Shown one piece after another: positions 60,311 to 64,000 of a stretch of DNA of 64,000 bases. The translations under genes were made by a program, and so were the position numbers. Position 1 is the first letter of the stretch. The number at the start of each line of letters is the position of its first letter. A model generated the notes under the pieces. The model was not told the DNA's origin. It searched no databases and was given only the letters and a program-made list of their open reading frames with translations. This DNA comes from Nocardia iowensis (GTDB lineage Bacteria > Actinomycetota > Actinomycetes > Mycobacteriales > Mycobacteriaceae): the NCBI RefSeq assembly GCF_019222765.1, contig NZ_CP078145.1, positions 7,440,001-7,504,000 of the forward strand, in the 5' to 3' direction.

Positions 60311-63300
60311 ATGCGCAGGCTGTGGGCCGAGAGTCGGCTGCACGGCAGAACGCTCGTAGGTATCGCGGTCGCGTTGGTCGTCGGGGCGTTGGTCGAGGTC
60401 GCGGGTCCGTTGCTCACCAAGCGGGCCGTCGATGCTGCGGGGGTCGGTGACACCGAGGTGATCGGAACCGTCGCCATGTTGCTCGCGCTGCTGGCGGTGG
60501 GCCGGTTCGTCGCCGCGTTCGGGCGGCGGCTGCTGGCCGGGCGGTTGGCGCTGGACGTGCAGCACTCGTTGCGGCTGGACATTCTCGGATCGCTGCAGAA
60601 ACTGGACGGGGCCGGACAGGACGCGCTGCGGACCGGACAGGTGGTGTCCCGCTCGATCACCGATCTGCAACTGGTGCAGGGATTGCTGGCGATGGTGCCG
60701 CTCTCCGGGATGGCGTTGCTGCAATTTCTGCTGGCCGCCGCGGTGATGGTGTGGTTGTCGCCGCCGCTCGCGGCGGTGGCGCTGCTGGTGGTGCCCGCGA
60801 TCGCGGTGGTGGTGTATCGCATGCGGCCCCGGCTGTACGCGGCGACCTGGTCGGCGCAGCAGCGGGCGGCGGAGGTCGCGCAGCACGTCGAGGAGACGGT
60901 CACCGGCGTGCGGGTGGTGAAGGGGTTCGGGCAGGAAGCGCGGATGGTCGAACTGCTGGAACGGCAGGGCCGCACGCTCTACGCCGAACGGATGCGCGCG
61001 GCGGCCATCGACTCACGGTTCGCGCCGAGTCTGTCGGCGATCCCGCAAGCCGGGATGGTCGCGGTGATCGCGCTCGGCGGACTGCTCGCGGTGCACGGCG
61101 TGATCGGCATCGGCACCTTCCTCGCATTCGCCGCCTACGTCGCCACCATGACCGCGACGACCCGAACCATGGCGTCGGTGGTGATCATGGCGCAGCTGAC
61201 CCGTGCGGCGGCCGAGCGGGTGTACCAGGTGATCGACACTGCCCCGGTGGTGGCGGATCCGGCGACGCCGGTCGAGTTGCCGGACGGCCCGCTCGGCGTC
61301 GAAATGGATTCGGTCACCTTCGGTTTCGATCCCGATCAGCCGATTCTGCGCGAGCTGGACTTGCGGATCAGACCCGGTGAGACGGTCGCGATCATCGGCC
61401 CCGCGGGTTCCGGCAAATCCACGCTTTCGCTGCTGCTCCCCCGCTTCTACGCGCCCGACTCCGGCAACATCCGCCTGTTCGGTTCCGAAACTCCCGGCGC
61501 ACAACCTGTTTCGGTAGATATCGCCGATGTACGCGCGGCGGACCTCCGCGCGGCGATCGGTGTCGTCTTCGACGATCCGTTCCTGTTCTCCGACACCATC
61601 GCCGCCAATATCGCGCTCGGCCGACCGGAGGCCACCGACGCCGAGATCCGGCAAGCCGCGAAGTCCGCCGCGGCCGACGACTTCATCGCCGAACTGCCCG
61701 ACGGCTACGACACGGTGGTCGGCGAGCGGGGATTGACGCTGTCCGGTGGGCAGCGCCAACGCATCGCGCTGGCCAGGGCGCTGCTGGCCCGTCCGCGCAT
61801 TTTGGTGCTCGACGATGCCACCTCCGCAGTGGACGCGGTCACCGAAGCGGCGATCTTCGGCGCACTGCCCGACGACGGCGGGCGCACCACGCTGATCCTG
61901 GCGCACCGAGAATCCACGCTCGCCCACGCGGATCGGGTGATCCACCTGCCCGCACCCACCGGGCACGTGCCGATCACCGATACCCCGATCGCCCGGCCGG
62001 TACCGGCTCGACTCGGCGGCGGTCCGGGCAGCGCGGCGGCAGACCTGAGCGAGACGCCGGAACTGCGCCGCACCATCGAACGCCTGCCACCCGCCACCGA
62101 GCAACCCGGCCTGGATGAGCAACGAATTCGCCTGCCCGACCCGGAATTCCGGTTCCTGAGGATGTTACGGCCGGTCCGCTGGCTGGTGCTGGCGGTGATC
62201 ACACTTCTCGCGTTGGACGCGATCATCGGCATCGCCTTCCCACCGCTGGTGCGCTACGCCATCGATACCGGTGTGCTCGGCGACCAGCCCTCGGCCCTCG
62301 GCCGCGCGGCGGTGATCGGCGCGGTGCTGGTGGCGGCGGGCTGGGCGGTCGGCGCGGCAACCACGGTGCTGACCTCGCGCACCGGTGAACGCGTGCTCTA
62401 CGCCCTGCGCGTGCGCAGCTTCGCCCACCTGCAACGGCTCGGCCTCGACTACTACGAGCGCGAGCTCTCCGGCCGGATCATGACCCGGATGACCACGGAC
62501 ATCGACGCGCTGTCCACCTTCCTGCAGACCGGGGTCGCGACCACCCTGATCGGCGGGCTGACCCTGGTCGGCATCGCGGTGGCGCTGCTGGTCATCGATG
62601 CCTCGCTGGCGGCGGTGGTGTTGCTGGCGCTGCCGGTGCTGCTGCTCGCGACGGCGCTGTTCCGGCGGGTCTCATCCACCGCCTATACCGTGTCGCGCGA
62701 ACATGTTTCGGCGGTCAACGCGGACTTCCAGGAGAACGTCAGCGGCCTGCGCGCCGTGCAGGCCAACCGGCACGAGCCGCGCTCGGCCCGCCGCTTCGGC
62801 GAATACTCCCAGCGCTACCGCAACAGCAGGATGCGCGCGCAACGGGCCATCGCGACCTACTTCGCCTTCGTGATCGCCTGGGCCGATCTGGCACTGGCCG
62901 CGGTGGTGTTCGTCGGCGCCCGCGAGGTGGCGAGCGGCCGCACGACCGCGGGCACGTTGATCGCCTTCGTGCTGTACCTACAGCTGCTCTTCGGGCCGAT
63001 CCTGCAACTGTCCCAGGTGTTCGACGGCTACCAGCAGGCCAGGGTCGGCCTGCGACGGATCGGCGAACTGCTGCGTACGCCCTCCTCCATCGCCGCCGAC
63101 GCGCCGGACGCCCGGTCGATCGACAACGGCCTTCGTGGCGAGGTCACCGTCGACGATGTGCGGTTCCACTATCCGCGCAGCGAGGTTCGCGCCCTCGACG
63201 GCGTATCGCTGCACATCCCGCCCGGTTCGACCCTCGCGCTGGTCGGCCCCACCGGTGCGGGCAAGTCGACCATCGTCAAGCTGCTGGCCCGCCTGTACGA

Positions 63301-63916
63301 CCTGCCGCCGGACGGAACCGGCGCGATCCTCGTCGACGGCATCGATATCCGTGATTACCGTCTCACCGATTTCCGCGCCCGCCTCGGCATCGTCCCGCAG
63401 GAAGCTCATTTGTTCAGCGGCGACGTCGCCAGCAATATCGCGTTCGGGAAACCTGCCGCGACCGAAGCCGACATCGCCGAAGCCGCCGCGGCCGTCGGGG
63501 CGACCGACATGATCGCCGCACTTCCGCTCGGTATGCGCCAGCCGGTCGGCGAACGCGGACGCGGCCTGTCCGCGGGTCAGCGCCAGCTGATCGCGCTGGC
63601 TCGCGCCGAACTCGTGCGCCCCGACTTGTTACTGCTCGACGAGGCCACGGCTACGCTCGACCCGGACGCCGAGGCAGCGGTGCTGGCAGCGAGTCGATCA
63701 TTGACCCGCGGCCGGACCACCGTCCTCGTCGCACACCGGCTCGGTACGGCGGCGCGGGCCGATCGGATCGCCGTCGTCGAGCACGGCCGGATCGCCGAAA
63801 TCGGCACCCACGCCGAGTTGCTTGCCGCCGGCGGCGGGTATGCCCGACTGTGGGCAGCGGCACGGGAAACCGGGGGAATATTCTCGGTAACGGACAAGTC
63901 GTCTTCTATGAGGTGA
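60311..63916 (+). CDS. Fused ABC multidrug exporter, Rv0194-like
   Basis: 1201 residues from ATG 60311 (a 23-residue longer N-terminus from GTG/ATG upstream lacks conservation). Order TMD1-NBD1-TMD2-NBD2: TMD1 about 15-310, NBD1 320-560 (Walker A GPAGSGKST, signature LSGGQ, Walker B LVLDDATSAVD, H-loop AHRES), TMD2 about 610-910, NBD2 930-1190 (Walker A GPTGAGKST, signature LSAGQ, Walker B LLLLDEATATLD, H-loop AHRL). The NBD1 catalytic Glu is Asp and the NBD2 signature has Ala, so one composite site is degenerate. M. tuberculosis Rv0194 (1194 residues) has this fused layout and exports several antibiotics. It likely does the same. Confidence 0.93.
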   Translation: MRRLWAESRLHGRTLVGIAVALVVGALVEVAGPLLTKRAVDAAGVGDTEVIGTVAMLLALLAVGRFVAAFGRRLLAGRLALDVQHSLRLDILGSLQKLDGAGQDALRTGQVVSRSITDLQLVQGLLAMVPLSGMALLQFLLAAAVMVWLSPPLAAVALLVVPAIAVVVYRMRPRLYAATWSAQQRAAEVAQHVEETVTGVRVVKGFGQEARMVELLERQGRTLYAERMRAAAIDSRFAPSLSAIPQAGMVAVIALGGLLAVHGVIGIGTFLAFAAYVATMTATTRTMASVVIMAQLTRAAAERVYQVIDTAPVVADPATPVELPDGPLGVEMDSVTFGFDPDQPILRELDLRIRPGETVAIIGPAGSGKSTLSLLLPRFYAPDSGNIRLFGSETPGAQPVSVDIADVRAADLRAAIGVVFDDPFLFSDTIAANIALGRPEATDAEIRQAAKSAAADDFIAELPDGYDTVVGERGLTLSGGQRQRIALARALLARPRILVLDDATSAVDAVTEAAIFGALPDDGGRTTLILAHRESTLAHADRVIHLPAPTGHVPITDTPIARPVPARLGGGPGSAAADLSETPELRRTIERLPPATEQPGLDEQRIRLPDPEFRFLRMLRPVRWLVLAVITLLALDAIIGIAFPPLVRYAIDTGVLGDQPSALGRAAVIGAVLVAAGWAVGAATTVLTSRTGERVLYALRVRSFAHLQRLGLDYYERELSGRIMTRMTTDIDALSTFLQTGVATTLIGGLTLVGIAVALLVIDASLAAVVLLALPVLLLATALFRRVSSTAYTVSREHVSAVNADFQENVSGLRAVQANRHEPRSARRFGEYSQRYRNSRMRAQRAIATYFAFVIAWADLALAAVVFVGAREVASGRTTAGTLIAFVLYLQLLFGPILQLSQVFDGYQQARVGLRRIGELLRTPSSIAADAPDARSIDNGLRGEVTVDDVRFHYPRSEVRALDGVSLHIPPGSTLALVGPTGAGKSTIVKLLARLYDLPPDGTGAILVDGIDIRDYRLTDFRARLGIVPQEAHLFSGDVASNIAFGKPAATEADIAEAAAAVGATDMIAALPLGMRQPVGERGRGLSAGQRQLIALARAELVRPDLLLLDEATATLDPDAEAAVLAASRSLTRGRTTVLVAHRLGTAARADRIAVVEHGRIAEIGTHAELLAAGGGYARLWAAARETGGIFSVTDKSSSMR

Positions 63917-64000
63917 GGTTTGTCGGGTGGTCAGTCGCTCCGTCGGTTTGCTGCTGGGCCTATCCTCAGATAGGGCGCATCGGCGCGCATCCGCTGATGC
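63917..64000. other. Right-edge non-coding tail with a hairpin
   Basis: 84 bases after the exporter gene. It contains CCTATC-ctca-GATAGG (63959-63974), a short 6-bp hairpin with a 4-base loop, possibly the exporter terminator, 42 bases beyond the stop. The rest is ordinary sequence and may start another gene beyond the window. Confidence 0.4.

Noticed and set aside
1..64000. tRNA, rRNA, insertion sequence, integrase or phage genes
   Set aside because: I looked for cloverleaf-like ends, transposase DDE patterns and integrase motifs and saw none that I could support.

Overview
The window is high-GC actinobacterial chromosome. It uses many GTG and TTG starts, has tight 4-base start/stop overlaps, and carries mycolic-actinomycete marker families: an EspG-type ESX chaperone with WXG/PPE-like partners, a fused ABC exporter like mycobacterial Rv0194, an MptpB-like phosphatase, and a membrane Ser/Thr kinase with an extracellular domain. 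A Nocardia or close relative is the best guess, by inference. I saw no rRNA, tRNA, CRISPR array, transposase or phage gene, so the overall context is chromosomal backbone with some accessory islands.

Region 1 (1-4.2 kb): a partial selenoprotein-W-like redox protein, a YchJ protein, an orphan ClpP-like protease behind tandem ClgR-like boxes, and a two-gene unit of a Rad50-like ATPase with a zinc-hook-like CxxC plus a small protein carrying a HEPN-like R-x4-H motif. Region 2 (4.6-12.1 kb): a four-gene, translationally coupled cassette (SWIM/DUF5691-like, MoxR AAA+, DUF5682-like, VWA) that looks like an NTP-dependent conflict or chaperone system. Region 3 (12.2-20 kb): a PAP2/Aur1-like membrane enzyme, a MacB/FtsX-type ABC exporter, and a formamide utilisation unit (MarR, AmiC-like sensor, FmdB, FmdA) with palindromic operators.

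Region 4 (20.3-23.5 kb) is the most unusual. It holds a close homologue of the Vibrio autoinducer synthase CqsA, convergent with a second, divergent EF-Tu that carries substitutions at positions linked to pulvomycin (R230) and GE2270A (G275) resistance. The EF-Tu gene follows a leader that can fold as a pseudoknot or as mutually exclusive hairpins. A tiny secreted peptide gene with its own hairpins follows. Region 5 (23.9-41.7 kb) is metabolic and envelope: an HMG-CoA-lyase/CoA-transferase pair, endonuclease IV, a Ser/Thr kinase, a Tat-lipoprotein carboxylesterase, a ROK regulator, a GNAT enzyme, a PimC/PimD-like acyl-CoA dehydrogenase pair, an epoxide hydrolase divergent from a WYL regulator, an SMP-30-like exported protein and an alpha/beta hydrolase.

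Region 6 (41.7-51.4 kb): an orphan ESX-accessory trio, a phosphoribosyltransferase, a nitrilase-family amidase, a DEAD-box RNA helicase, then decayed 72-73 bp tandem repeats leading into a TM0106/RecB-helicase-like giant whose nuclease and helicase motifs look eroded. Region 7 (51.4-64 kb): a PLP aldolase/deaminase, a TetR-like protein without its DNA-binding domain next to a 24-bp palindrome, an MptpB-like phosphatase, a truncated acyl-adenylating enzyme, an enoyl-CoA hydratase, a mycothiol/glutathione-S-transferase-like reductase, an EcsC/ABC exporter trio and the fused ABC multidrug exporter.
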